Source: Pseudomonas sp. R5-89-07 (GTDB lineage: Bacteria > Pseudomonadota > Gammaproteobacteria > Pseudomonadales > Pseudomonadaceae). Taken from it: a stretch of 64,000 nt of DNA. The notes under the pieces are model-generated. The model searched no databases. It saw only the letters and a program-made list of their open reading frames with translations, and was not told the DNA's origin. The stretch covers positions 2,232,001 to 2,296,000 of the forward strand of contig NZ_CP027727.1 of the NCBI RefSeq assembly GCF_003851685.1. The letters run 5' to 3'. A program made the position numbers and the translations under genes. Positions 16,994 through 25,905 of the stretch are shown here, one piece after another; the stretch's first letter is position 1, and the number at the start of each line of letters is the position of its first letter.

Positions 16994-18310
16994 ATGGTTG
17001 CCATGACTGGCGATATTGCGCTCGCGCGCAGCGAAGAAACCATTAACGAACTGCTGCTCTATCGGCGCGTGGCCTGGCGCATTATGCCGCTGGCCATTAT
17101 CTGCTTTTTGTTTTCCTATTTTGACCGGATCAACATCAGCTTCGCCAAGACCCAGATGCAGCATGAACTGGGCTTGAGCGACGCGGCGTATGGCCTGGCC
17201 GCGAGCATGTTCTTCATTGGCTATGTGCTGTTCGAAGTACCCAGCAGCCTGGGCCTCAAACGCTACGGCGCGCCGGCCTGGATCTGCCGGATCATGGTCT
17301 CCTGGGGCCTGGCCACGGCAGCGATGATGTTCGCCTACACCCAATACACGCTCTACTTCTTGCGCTTCCTGATTGGCGTAATGGAAGCCGGCTTCGGCCC
17401 GGCGATCCTGTTCTATCTGGCGTGCTGGTTCCCGAAAAAACACTTGGCGAAGATGAACGGCCTGTGGTTCCTGTCGGTGCCCCTGGCAGGTGCAGTCGGC
17501 GGGCCGGCTGCGGGAATCCTGTTGGGTACGATGGACGGCGTGTTCGGCCTGGCCGGCTGGCACTGGTTGTTCCTGATGTCCGGATTGCCGTGTGTCGTAT
17601 TGGGCGTGCTGGTGTTGTGGAAACTGGACCGGGACATCGAGTCGGCCAAGTGGCTCAGCCGCAGCGAGAAAGACCTGCTGGCGGCCAATCTCGAGCATGA
17701 CAAAGTCAACCAGAAGCCGGTGCTGGGCTCTCTGTGGCGCGTATTGTTGACGTGGGAAGTCGCGGTCATGGCGTTCATTTACTTCGTGATCAAGTCCGCT
17801 TCCTATGGCCTTAATTTCTGGATGCCACACCTGATCAAATCTTCCGGCATCCAAAGCCTGTTGTGGGTCGGGATGTTCTCGGCGCTGCCCTACATCGTCG
17901 CGTGCATCGGCATGATCTGGCTCACCCGGCGCTCCGATCGAACCGGCGAGCGTAAAACTTATCTGGTCATGTGCCTGATTGCAGCAGCAGTCGGCTATCT
18001 CTTGGCCTGCCTGTTCTCGGACTCATCCTGGGCAATGATGGCAGCGCTCGTACTGGCTACCGCCGGCACCTTTATTGCGATCCCGATTTTCTGGACGATT
18101 CCGCAATCGACCTTTTCGGGATTGGCGGTCGCGACGGGAACGGCGGCGATCAACTCCATCGGTCAACTTAGCGGCATGGTTGCGCCTGTGATGGTGGGCA
18201 AGATCAACGATCTGTCGGGCTCAACCTACATGGGCATGCTCTCCATTGCCCCGCTGATTCTGATCGCCTGTTTCGTTGTGATGCGCTTTGTCCGTAACCC
18301 CAAAACTTGA
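16994..18310 (+). CDS. MFS permease, anion:cation symporter type
   Basis: 438 residues with 12 predicted membrane segments and a cytoplasmic N-terminus. SYFDRINISFAKTQM in TM1 and GYVLFEVPSSLGLKRYGAPAWICRIMVSWGLA in TM2-TM3 are hallmarks of the ACS (phthalate, tartrate, glucarate) subgroup of organic acid importers. GGAG lies before the ATG. As last gene of the LysR-lyase-transferase cluster it probably imports the acid that the cluster degrades. Confidence 0.9.
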   Translation: MVAMTGDIALARSEETINELLLYRRVAWRIMPLAIICFLFSYFDRINISFAKTQMQHELGLSDAAYGLAASMFFIGYVLFEVPSSLGLKRYGAPAWICRIMVSWGLATAAMMFAYTQYTLYFLRFLIGVMEAGFGPAILFYLACWFPKKHLAKMNGLWFLSVPLAGAVGGPAAGILLGTMDGVFGLAGWHWLFLMSGLPCVVLGVLVLWKLDRDIESAKWLSRSEKDLLAANLEHDKVNQKPVLGSLWRVLLTWEVAVMAFIYFVIKSASYGLNFWMPHLIKSSGIQSLLWVGMFSALPYIVACIGMIWLTRRSDRTGERKTYLVMCLIAAAVGYLLACLFSDSSWAMMAALVLATAGTFIAIPIFWTIPQSTFSGLAVATGTAAINSIGQLSGMVAPVMVGKINDLSGSTYMGMLSIAPLILIACFVVMRFVRNPKT

Positions 18311-18611
18311 GGTGTTCAGAAGTATTTTCAATACTGATAATCACAGCGCCATCTCATACCGGATTAACAGACGCTGAGCTCGGTGTGCGCGTAAGTTAAA
18401 GGAGAGAAGGGTTTGCCTTTTCTGCGATTTGGCGGGAATAGATCGGTGTCACGCAAATTGGTCTTTCTACAAATGGCGTCCAGGGCTCTTGCCAAGGGCA
18501 TGAGCAAACGGGTTTATTTTTTCCTTAGTGCCGTACACTTCGTTAGAATTGCCGCCTTCACGTGCCGTGCCACCTCTACCTGCCCACCCGATGACGCTTA
18601 CAGGGATCGCA
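18311..18611. other. Gap upstream of the MATE gene, no gene seen
   Basis: 301 bases. A small inverted repeat AGTATT-TTC-AATACT lies just after the MFS stop (near 18330-18344), without a T-tract. Near 18560 there is AT-rich sequence suitable for a promoter of the MATE gene. A TTG-started frame from 18413 has an AAGGAGAG-like site but only yields low-complexity sequence that overlaps the MATE gene. Confidence 0.4.
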
Positions 18612-19973
18612 ATGCCAAGCAGCTACGCGCGTTTTACCCGCGCCAGCATCCCGCGACATGTGACGGTGATGGCCGGTTCCAGTGCCGTGAGCCTGTTCGC
18701 GGTGTTCCTGGTGGATATTTTCACGCTGGTGTACGTGTCCATGCTGCACCAGCCGGTCCTGCTGGCCGCGGTCGGCATCGCCAAAGTGTTGATCTTTTTC
18801 AACGGCGCGCTGGCCAATGGGTTGATTATCGCGGCGGCGTCGGTGCTGTCCGAGCGCATCGGCCACCGGGCGAGGCAGACGGTGCCACACCTCACTGCGT
18901 GCCTGATGCTCATGGTGGTGGCGGTTTCCGGGCTGTGCGCGGCTGTGCAGTTGGCGCTGGTGGCCCCGATCACCCACTGGCTGGGCGCACAGGATGAGGT
19001 GTACGAGGCGGCGCGCCGTTTTATCTGGCTGACGCTGCCGTTCACGGTCGCGCAAGCGGCGATGCAAATGGCAGCGCAGATGCTCAGGAGCGCCGGCGAC
19101 AGCCGCAGGGCATTCTGGGTGGTGCTCTCGGGAGCGGCGACATTGGCAGCGGCAGACCCGCTGCTGATCTTCGAGCTCGGCCTGGGGCTGGATGGCGCGG
19201 GGATCGCCTACGCGTTGTCGGCGCTGGTGTCGGCCGGGCTGGGCATCTATTGGGTACGGCAGCACATCGGCCTGGCGACGGCTGTCAGTCTCAAGCGGCT
19301 GCGGCTGTACGGGCTTCGCATCGCACGGGTGGCCTTACCGGCAACGCTTGCCAATATGGCGACGCCGGTCGGCGTGGCTTATCTGGTGTCGACTGTCTCG
19401 GTCTACGGCACTTCGGCCCTCGCGGCGATGGCGGTGCTGGACCGGGTCATGCAGTTTTCGTTCTGTGCCTTTTTTGCCCTGCCCAGTGCCCTGGCGCCGG
19501 TGTTGGGCCAGAACATCGGTGCCCAGCAGCCTTTGCGCGTGCAGGCGGCCATCGTGTTCACGCGGCGCCTGGTGATTGCCTATGGTTTGGGTGTCTGGGC
19601 TGTATTGCTGGCGTCATGCGCTATGATTGCCGACTTTTATGGTCTGGAAGGCGAGGGGCGTGAACTGTTCCTCGTGTTCTGCCGAGTAGGCGCGGGCCTT
19701 TGGGTGATCATCGGCCTGGACTTCGTCGCGATTGCCGTGTTTGTGACCATGCAGCGTGCCTGGCTGGTGGCGGTCTTCGCCTGGTTGCGCGCAACCCTCG
19801 GCACGCTGCCGTTCGTGTATGTAGGCACACACTCGTTTGGCAGCAGCGGAGCAATGCCCGGCATGTTTCTGGGCAACGCGCTGATCGCGGTGATGTCGAC
19901 GGTCACCGCCACGGTGGTCGCACGCAGGTTTTTGTCGGGAAGGGCCCAGCCAGGCAGTGCTGGGATAAGTTGA
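18612..19973 (+). CDS. MATE family multidrug/metabolite exporter
   Basis: 453 residues from the ATG at 18612, preceded by AGGGA; an earlier in-frame ATG at 18591 lacks a site. Twelve membrane helices in two homologous halves: the first has LVDIFTLVYVSMLHQPVLLAAVGIAKVLIFF, ANGLIIAAASVLSERIG and MQMAAQMLRSAGDSRRAFW; the second has ALAAMAVLDRVMQFSFCAFFALPSALAPVLGQNIGAQQ, the typical MATE repeat. NorM/DinF-type proteins exchange Na+ or H+ for cationic drugs. A TetR gene follows 22 bases downstream on the same strand and may regulate it. Confidence 0.9.
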   Translation: MPSSYARFTRASIPRHVTVMAGSSAVSLFAVFLVDIFTLVYVSMLHQPVLLAAVGIAKVLIFFNGALANGLIIAAASVLSERIGHRARQTVPHLTACLMLMVVAVSGLCAAVQLALVAPITHWLGAQDEVYEAARRFIWLTLPFTVAQAAMQMAAQMLRSAGDSRRAFWVVLSGAATLAAADPLLIFELGLGLDGAGIAYALSALVSAGLGIYWVRQHIGLATAVSLKRLRLYGLRIARVALPATLANMATPVGVAYLVSTVSVYGTSALAAMAVLDRVMQFSFCAFFALPSALAPVLGQNIGAQQPLRVQAAIVFTRRLVIAYGLGVWAVLLASCAMIADFYGLEGEGRELFLVFCRVGAGLWVIIGLDFVAIAVFVTMQRAWLVAVFAWLRATLGTLPFVYVGTHSFGSSGAMPGMFLGNALIAVMSTVTATVVARRFLSGRAQPGSAGIS

Positions 19974-19995
19974 ATGCAGCAGTAATCGGATTTTT

Positions 19996-20646
19996 ATGTC
20001 AGTTGACGAATCAGGGAACGAATCACTTGAAGGCCTGGAGCCCAAGCGCCGTCGAGCCCCCAAGGGCGAGATGCGCCGCGCGGCCTTGCTCGATGCGGCC
20101 ACCGTTATCTTTGCCCGCGATGGTTATACCAGTTCATCCATGCGCGACGTGGCGGCGCTTGCCGGTATCACCACGGTCGGCCTGCTGCACCACTTCGCTA
20201 ACAAGGAAGTACTGCTCAAGGCGCTGCTGGAACGCAGGGATCAGCGTGTTACCTCGAGGTTTCATGAACTGACCATCGAAATGACGCTGGAGGGGTTTCT
20301 CAAGTTCTTGCGCCAGAGCATGAGCTTCAGCATCCAGGATGCGGCCGAGTGCCAGGCGTCACTGGTGATGAACACCGAGAGCCTGTCCCAGGCGCACCCG
20401 GCATGGTCCTGGTACAAGGAGCGCTTTGACCTGACCCATCAGCATGCGCGGGGGCACCTGAACGCGTTGATCGAGGCCGGCGAGATTCGTCCTGACGTGG
20501 ACGTAAAGGCCATCGCCCAAGAGATTTTCTCGATGATGGATGGCTTGCAGATTCAGTGGCTGCGAAGCCCACAGGACGTGGACGTGATGGCAGTGTTCGA
20601 CGGCTACGTGCGTCGCTTGGGGAGGGACCTGCAGGCTCGTCCCTGA
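19996..20646 (+). CDS. TetR/AcrR-family transcriptional regulator
   Basis: 216 residues. The N-terminal HTH (RAALLDAATVIFARDGYTSSSMRDVAALAGITTVGLLHHFANKEVLLKALLE, residues ~28-80) is standard TetR; the variable ligand domain holds DAAECQASLVMNTESLSQAHPAWSWYKERFDLTHQ, typical of the TetR_C_6/BetI-like group. Weak ribosome site. Probably co-transcribed with the MATE exporter. It converges on the GH3 gene with only 16 bases between the stops. Confidence 0.88.
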   Translation: MSVDESGNESLEGLEPKRRRAPKGEMRRAALLDAATVIFARDGYTSSSMRDVAALAGITTVGLLHHFANKEVLLKALLERRDQRVTSRFHELTIEMTLEGFLKFLRQSMSFSIQDAAECQASLVMNTESLSQAHPAWSWYKERFDLTHQHARGHLNALIEAGEIRPDVDVKAIAQEIFSMMDGLQIQWLRSPQDVDVMAVFDGYVRRLGRDLQARP

Positions 20647-20662
20647 GCCGGCAGGTTCGAGC

Positions 20663-23392
20663 TTAGTAGGTCTGCGAAGCGTTGACCTGCACTGCCTTGC
20701 GCAGTGGTAATGGCAGCGGGTTGCTGTCACGAGTGGTGAGGTGTTCGGGAAACAGGGTGGTCAAGGTACGATTGAGCGCCAGGTTTTGCGAGTCCGCGCC
20801 AACCAGGATCTTGAACTTACCGGCGTCCACGTCCCAGCTGTCGGTCTTGTCGACGTAGTAGGCCAGGGAGCGTGAGTCGATCGGGATGCTCACGGTCTTG
20901 CTCTCGCCAGGCTTCAAGTACACCTTGGTGAAGCCCTTGAGTTCTTTCTCCGGACGGTCGACGGCAGGTTTAACCGGCTGCACGTACAGCTGTGCAACTT
21001 CGAAGCCGGCCTTGTCGCCCGTGTTGGTCAGCGTGAACGTCACATCCACGGTCGAACCCGGCGCCATCACGTTGCTCGACAACTTCAGGTCGCTGTAGCC
21101 GAATGAGGTGTAGGACAGACCATAACCGAACGGATACAGCGGCTTGGCGTGCTTCTTGTCATAACCGCGATAGCCCAGGTACAGGCCCTCGCTGTAGGTC
21201 ATTTCAGTCAGCGCGTTGTCGCCACGATAAGCCGCCGGGTCCGGATAGGAGGCGTAGCTCGGGTTGTCTTCGATATGCTGGTCGATGGTCACCGGCAGCT
21301 TGCCCGATGGGTTGACCTTGCCGTACAGGATCTCGGCCAGGGCCTGGCCGCCTTGCTGGCCCGGGAACCAGGCTTGCAACGTGGCACCTACCTTTTTCGC
21401 CCACGGCTGCATGTTCGCGACACCGCCGCCGTGCATGACCACGATGGTGTTGGGGTTGGCCTTGGCCACTTGCTTGATCAGCTCGGCCTGTTGGTCGGGC
21501 AGTTCATAGCCATGGTCAGAGCCTTCGCCTTCGTTTTCGTAGGTCGTGCCGACAGCCACCACTACAGCATCATAATCAGCCAGGTCCGCTGGTGGACGCA
21601 GCGACGCCCAGCTCATCTGCACGCCGGTCACACCGCCCAGCGCCGGGATGAAGTTACCCTGTACACGTTGGTATTCGAGTTTCACGGTGTACGACTTGCC
21701 AGCCTTGAGCGACGCGGTCTTGCCTGATGTGGTCAGGGCATTGACCACATCCGAGGAGTACGGCACGCCATCGCTCTGCAGCACCAGTTCATCGTTGACC
21801 CACAGCTTGTAAGGGCCGTCGGCGCGCACTTTGAATACGTGCGGGCCAGCAATGGTCGGCTTGATCACCGAACTGAAGCGGGCCGAGAACGCACCGGCAT
21901 TCGGGCTGAAGCCGGAGACGGCGGTGGTGCCGGCATTGGTCACGTTGGTGCCGGTGGTCCAATTGAGGTTCACACCCGGCTCTACGCGAGTCAGGGTGGG
22001 GTCGCCGGAGAAGCTGGTATTGGAGAAGTATTCAGCCTTGACCCCGGCGTTGCTCACAGCGTTTTTATCCACGGCGGGCTGGTACCACACCGAACTTTGC
22101 GGGTTAAGGCTCAGGTCGGACAGGTAAGTCACCTTGGCGCTGCTCGAGGCCAGTTGCTGCAGGCCGCTCAGTTCGGTCACGTAGCTGTTGGGCGGCGAGT
22201 TGGCGGTACCGAACGGCGAGGCCGGTGCCTCGTGTGCCCAATTGCCGATCACCGCGACCTTGGCAGTTCGCGCCAGCGGCAGCAGCGGTTTGCCGGCGCT
22301 GGTGTTTTCGTTGCGCAACAGCACGATGGCTTCACGGGCCGCATTCAACGACGTGCGCTGCCCGTATTCAGGATGCTCGAGGGGCTTGGCGGTGTTGAGG
22401 TTTTCCTGGAAGTCATAGCTGACGATGCCACGCAGGTTGCGCTTGACCTTGTCGTCGATGACGTTCTGGGTCAGTTGCCCGCTCCACACATAGGGCAGCA
22501 GGTTGGCCTCGGTAAATTGCAGGCCCGACGGCATGTCGATGTCAGTACCAGCCCACGCGCCCTTGAACGCATTGTGGATGGCATTGAAGTCGCTGATCAC
22601 CATGCCCTGGAAGCCCCATTCGCCCTTCAGCACGTCAGTGATCAGGTGATGGTTTTCACAGGCGTAGTCGCCATTGATCTTGTTGAAACCGCACATGATC
22701 GAAGCGACGTTGGCGTTTTTTACCATCGACTCAAAACCCGGCAGGTACAGCTCGCGCAGGGTGCGCTCATCCACCACCACGTTTAGCGCTTGGCGGTTGG
22801 CTTCCTGTTCGTTGGCCAGGTAATGCTTGCCGCTGGCCTGGATGCCCTGGGCCTGGATGCCGTTGACGATAGCCGGAGCCAGCACCGCGCCAAGGAACGG
22901 GTCTTCACCGCTCACGTATTCCGCAGAACGGCCGTTGTACGGCGTGCGGTACAGGTTGACGCCGGGGGAGAGCATCTGTTGTCCACCCGAGATGCGTGTT
23001 TCGTAGGCAATCGCCAGGCCGAATTCCTTGGCGCGATTGATACTCCAAGTCGCCGCCAATGCGGACTGAGACGGGTATTGCGCGCCAAAGGTGGCGTTGT
23101 TCACGTGCACACCCATGGAAGAGTCATAGGCAACGGTGCCCTTGATGCCCCACTTGAGCAACGAAGGGATCATGTGGCCGTCGTTGACCCGGGTGAAATT
23201 GATCTTTTCCGACTGGTTCATGTTGTCGAGGATCGAACTGACGCGCGCCTCAACCGCGTTACCGGTGGCGGGTGTCACGGCAGCCAGTGCCAGGTTGGCC
23301 TGGGCGATGCCGAAGGCCAGCAGGCTCAGGCCCAGGGTGTGTTTGAAGGATGACAAGACGGGCGTCCTTTGGGTGGCGCTAATAGGGGTCAT
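20663..23392 (-). CDS. Periplasmic glycoside hydrolase family 3 beta-glucosidase with PA14 domain
   Basis: 909 residues from the ATG at 23392, chosen because it forms an ATGA overlap with the preceding gene and is followed by a signal peptide (HTLGLSLLAFGIAQANLALA). Domains: GH3 N-terminal TIM barrel (~50-330) with SGKHYLANEQEANR and nucleophile Asp268 in QGMVISDFNA; GH3 C-terminal domain split by a PA14 insert (~437-567, VKAEYFSNTSFSGDP to DGPYKLWVNDELVLQSDG); then NEGEGSDH and a fibronectin-type III C-terminal domain (~790-880). The PA14 insert is typical of beta-glucosidases acting on plant oligosaccharides. A longer frame to 23593 is Arg-rich and not credible. Confidence 0.92.
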   Translation of the reverse strand: MTPISATQRTPVLSSFKHTLGLSLLAFGIAQANLALAAVTPATGNAVEARVSSILDNMNQSEKINFTRVNDGHMIPSLLKWGIKGTVAYDSSMGVHVNNATFGAQYPSQSALAATWSINRAKEFGLAIAYETRISGGQQMLSPGVNLYRTPYNGRSAEYVSGEDPFLGAVLAPAIVNGIQAQGIQASGKHYLANEQEANRQALNVVVDERTLRELYLPGFESMVKNANVASIMCGFNKINGDYACENHHLITDVLKGEWGFQGMVISDFNAIHNAFKGAWAGTDIDMPSGLQFTEANLLPYVWSGQLTQNVIDDKVKRNLRGIVSYDFQENLNTAKPLEHPEYGQRTSLNAAREAIVLLRNENTSAGKPLLPLARTAKVAVIGNWAHEAPASPFGTANSPPNSYVTELSGLQQLASSSAKVTYLSDLSLNPQSSVWYQPAVDKNAVSNAGVKAEYFSNTSFSGDPTLTRVEPGVNLNWTTGTNVTNAGTTAVSGFSPNAGAFSARFSSVIKPTIAGPHVFKVRADGPYKLWVNDELVLQSDGVPYSSDVVNALTTSGKTASLKAGKSYTVKLEYQRVQGNFIPALGGVTGVQMSWASLRPPADLADYDAVVVAVGTTYENEGEGSDHGYELPDQQAELIKQVAKANPNTIVVMHGGGVANMQPWAKKVGATLQAWFPGQQGGQALAEILYGKVNPSGKLPVTIDQHIEDNPSYASYPDPAAYRGDNALTEMTYSEGLYLGYRGYDKKHAKPLYPFGYGLSYTSFGYSDLKLSSNVMAPGSTVDVTFTLTNTGDKAGFEVAQLYVQPVKPAVDRPEKELKGFTKVYLKPGESKTVSIPIDSRSLAYYVDKTDSWDVDAGKFKILVGADSQNLALNRTLTTLFPEHLTTRDSNPLPLPLRKAVQVNASQTY

Positions 23393-23634
23393 GGGCGTTG
23401 TGCCTGGGAGGGCGCGTCGTCGGTGTCCACCGGCGTATCGAGCAGCGCGCAAGCACCGGCCTGGGCAGATGTGCCGAGTTGGGCGGCGCCGCTCAGCTGG
23501 TCGCGTTGCGCTTCTGCGTGCGCGCGAACCTGTTGTTCCGACGTTGCGCTGGAAGCGGAGTCCGCCGCCAGGGCGTAACCGGTTGACGCGCACACAAGTG
23601 CAGCGCTTAAAACATAAAGCAGCGGTCTGGTCAT
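23389..23634 (-). CDS. Small secreted protein coupled to the GH3 gene
   Basis: 81 residues from the ATG at 23634 (a TTG nine codons earlier is possible). It has a clear signal peptide (MTRPLLYVLSAALVCASTGYALA) and a ~58-residue mature part rich in Ala, Gln, Ser and Asp with one Cys in AGACALLD; no domain recognised. The ATGA overlap with the GH3 gene implies translational coupling, so it is expressed in ratio with the glucosidase and may be its partner or simply a leader cistron. Function unknown. Confidence 0.6.
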   Translation of the reverse strand: MTRPLLYVLSAALVCASTGYALAADSASSATSEQQVRAHAEAQRDQLSGAAQLGTSAQAGACALLDTPVDTDDAPSQAQRP

Positions 23635-24180
23635 CGATGAATCTCGAGTGAGGGTGAACAAGTAAAGTCGTGCGACAGGGCGAACACTGGTCGCTTGATA
23701 GAGCAGTAAGTCCTAGAGGGCGGGTAAAAAGTTCAGAGGTTGAGAAAATATTCTTAAACAGGGATTTATTAAATGATGGCTCTTTGCCTTTGCAGGGCTT
23801 TTGCGCGATTTTGGGAGGGCGTTGATGGATGATTTGTTGATATATCGGTTAAATTTTGTTAAAAAATGTATATAAATGGTCATTTGTAGCTGATAAATCC
23901 AAAAAAACCATATTTACGTGCGTTCTTTAAAACCTAATTGCTGTTAGGTTTAGCGCTCTGGTAAGCTCTGTTACCTGCTGGTCTATGGGTTTTTATTATT
24001 CATCCGTTGGTGACATAGCCGCGTTTAAGTTGTTGTTCTTATATTGGTTTAAATAAGCCCGTTAAATCGCGGGCTTACAGTGCTGTACCTGTGAATAGTG
24101 GGTGCGCACAAAAAAATTAATATCGCCTGAGCCCGAATTAGTTGGGCGTCCCTATTTATTTTTATCGATTGCAGTAACCC
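23635..24180. promoter_or_regulatory. AT-rich intergenic/leader region before the type II secretion operon, with two hairpins
   Basis: 546 bases with no gene. From ~23740 to 24180 the composition is strikingly AT-rich against GC-rich neighbours (runs such as TTAAATTTTGTTAAAAAATG). Two perfect hairpins are visible: AAACCTAA-6-TTAGGTTT (23930-23951) and TAAGCCCG-8-CGGGCTTA (24054-24077). It must hold the promoters of gspE (plus) and of the small secreted protein/GH3 pair (minus). No recognised riboswitch class. The sequence just before the gspE ATG has no strong Shine-Dalgarno motif. Confidence 0.5.
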
Positions 24181-25905
24181 ATGTTGTCAGCCCTTATTGA
24201 TGCTTGCCAAATGCAGATCCCGCACACCGAACAGGTCTGCACGTGGCTGATGGAGCAGGCCGGGTTGAAAACCGTGGATCTGGAGCGTGCCCGTCGCCTG
24301 TCCCAAGAGGACGGCGAAACAGAGTTACTCGGCCTGCTGACCCGCCTGGGGCTGGTCTGCGAAGTCGAACTGGCCCGCGCCTGGGCTGACCTGCTCGGCG
24401 CGCCGCTGCTGCTGGCCGACGCCGCGCCACCCTTGCTTGACCCTTTGCCCGCCTTGACCGAGCGCTTTATGCGCCACTACCAGGTGGTGCCCATGGGCTG
24501 GAGCCAGGGCGGCCTGCGCGTGCTGGCGGCCAACCCGTCGTTGGTCTACCCGTTCCAGGCCATGGCCTATGCCTGCGGCGTGCCGGTGTGGCTGGCGGTC
24601 GGCCCGCGCAACGAGGTCGAAACCTTGATCGAGCGCTACTACGGCCAGGGCCGCTCGGCCATGGGCACGCTGATCGAGAACCTCGATGAGCAGGGCGGTG
24701 CGCTGGAAGACATCGAACACCTCAAGGACATGGCCTCCGAGGCGCCGGTGATTCGCTTGGTCAACCTGATCCTGCAGCGCGCGGTGGAACATCGCGCCTC
24801 GGACATCCACATCGAACCTTTCGAAAACCAGCTCAAGGTGCGCTACCGCATCGATGGCGTGCTGCACGAGGCCGAAGCGCCGCCGTCCAGCTCGTCGGCG
24901 GCGGTGATTTCGCGGGTGAAGATCATGGCGCGCCTGGACATTGCCGAGCGGCGCCTGCCCCAGGACGGCCGGATCATGCTGCGCATCCAGGGCAAGGAAC
25001 TCGACCTGCGCGTGTCCACGGTGCCCACCAGTTTTGGCGAGTCGGTGGTCATGCGTCTGCTCGATCGGCAGACCGTGCAGTTCGATTTCCAGAGCCTGGG
25101 CTTTGATGGCCAGCGCCTGGAAACCTTCCTCGAAGTGCTGGAACGGCCCCACGGGATTCTGCTGGTCACCGGGCCTACCGGCTCGGGCAAGACCACCACG
25201 CTGTACACCGCGCTGTCACGCCTCAATACCGCCGAGCGCAAGATCATCACGGTGGAAGACCCGGTGGAATATCAGCTGGAAGGCATCAACCAGATTCAGG
25301 TCAAGCCGGCCATCGGCCTGGACTTTGCCGGTGCGTTGCGCTCGATCGTGCGTCAGGACCCGGACGTGATCATGATCGGTGAGATCCGTGACCTGGAAAC
25401 CTGCCGCATTGCTATTCAATCGTCGCTGACCGGTCACCTGGTGCTGTCGACCCTGCACACCAACAGTGCCGCGGCGAGTATCACGCGGCTGCTCGACATG
25501 GGCGTCGAAAGCTACCTGATTGCCTCGACCGTCAACGGCATCCTGGCCCAGCGCCTGGTGCGCCGTCTCGACCCGGCCACGCGCGAAGCTTTTGAAGCAC
25601 CGTCCGAACTGATCGCCGAACATGGCCTGGACCGCTTTACCGATGCGCGCCCGATCATGCTTTATCGCCCGCGCGCCAACGCGCCGGGCGGCGGTTACCA
25701 CGGCCGCAGTGCGATCACCGAACTGCTGGTGATGAATGAAGAACTGCGCAGCCTGCTGATGCGCCAGGCCGACGCCGCCACTCTCGAAGCCGCCGCCCGC
25801 CGTGGCGGCCTGCGCACCTTGCATGAAGAGGGCTTGCGCCAGGCCGTGGCCGGCGTCACGTCGCTGGAAGAAGTGCTGCGCGTGACCCGAGGCGAGGGCA
25901 CGTGA
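24181..25905 (+). CDS. gspE: Type II secretion ATPase GspE
   Basis: 574 residues, cytoplasmic hexameric ATPase that powers the pseudopilus. The N-terminal N1E-like domain (~1-150) docks on GspL. The ATPase core has Walker A GPTGSGKTTTLY (~331-342), the Asp box (TVEDPVEYQ), Walker B (DPDVIMIGEIRD) and the His box (HLVLSTLHTN). The region that normally carries the zinc-binding tetracysteine motif (about 460-510) reads LDPATREAF...PRANAPGGGYHGRSAITELL with no cysteine. The order E-F-G-H-I-J-K-L-M-N-D and four-base overlaps show one operon. The GTG of gspF overlaps its stop. Confidence 0.95.
   Translation: MLSALIDACQMQIPHTEQVCTWLMEQAGLKTVDLERARRLSQEDGETELLGLLTRLGLVCEVELARAWADLLGAPLLLADAAPPLLDPLPALTERFMRHYQVVPMGWSQGGLRVLAANPSLVYPFQAMAYACGVPVWLAVGPRNEVETLIERYYGQGRSAMGTLIENLDEQGGALEDIEHLKDMASEAPVIRLVNLILQRAVEHRASDIHIEPFENQLKVRYRIDGVLHEAEAPPSSSSAAVISRVKIMARLDIAERRLPQDGRIMLRIQGKELDLRVSTVPTSFGESVVMRLLDRQTVQFDFQSLGFDGQRLETFLEVLERPHGILLVTGPTGSGKTTTLYTALSRLNTAERKIITVEDPVEYQLEGINQIQVKPAIGLDFAGALRSIVRQDPDVIMIGEIRDLETCRIAIQSSLTGHLVLSTLHTNSAAASITRLLDMGVESYLIASTVNGILAQRLVRRLDPATREAFEAPSELIAEHGLDRFTDARPIMLYRPRANAPGGGYHGRSAITELLVMNEELRSLLMRQADAATLEAAARRGGLRTLHEEGLRQAVAGVTSLEEVLRVTRGEGT

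Noticed and set aside
18413-18997. TTG-started frame with AAGGAGAG upstream, before and over the MATE gene
   Set aside because: The translation is compositionally odd and its second half is the +1 shadow of the MATE gene. The purine run may belong to the untranslated leader.
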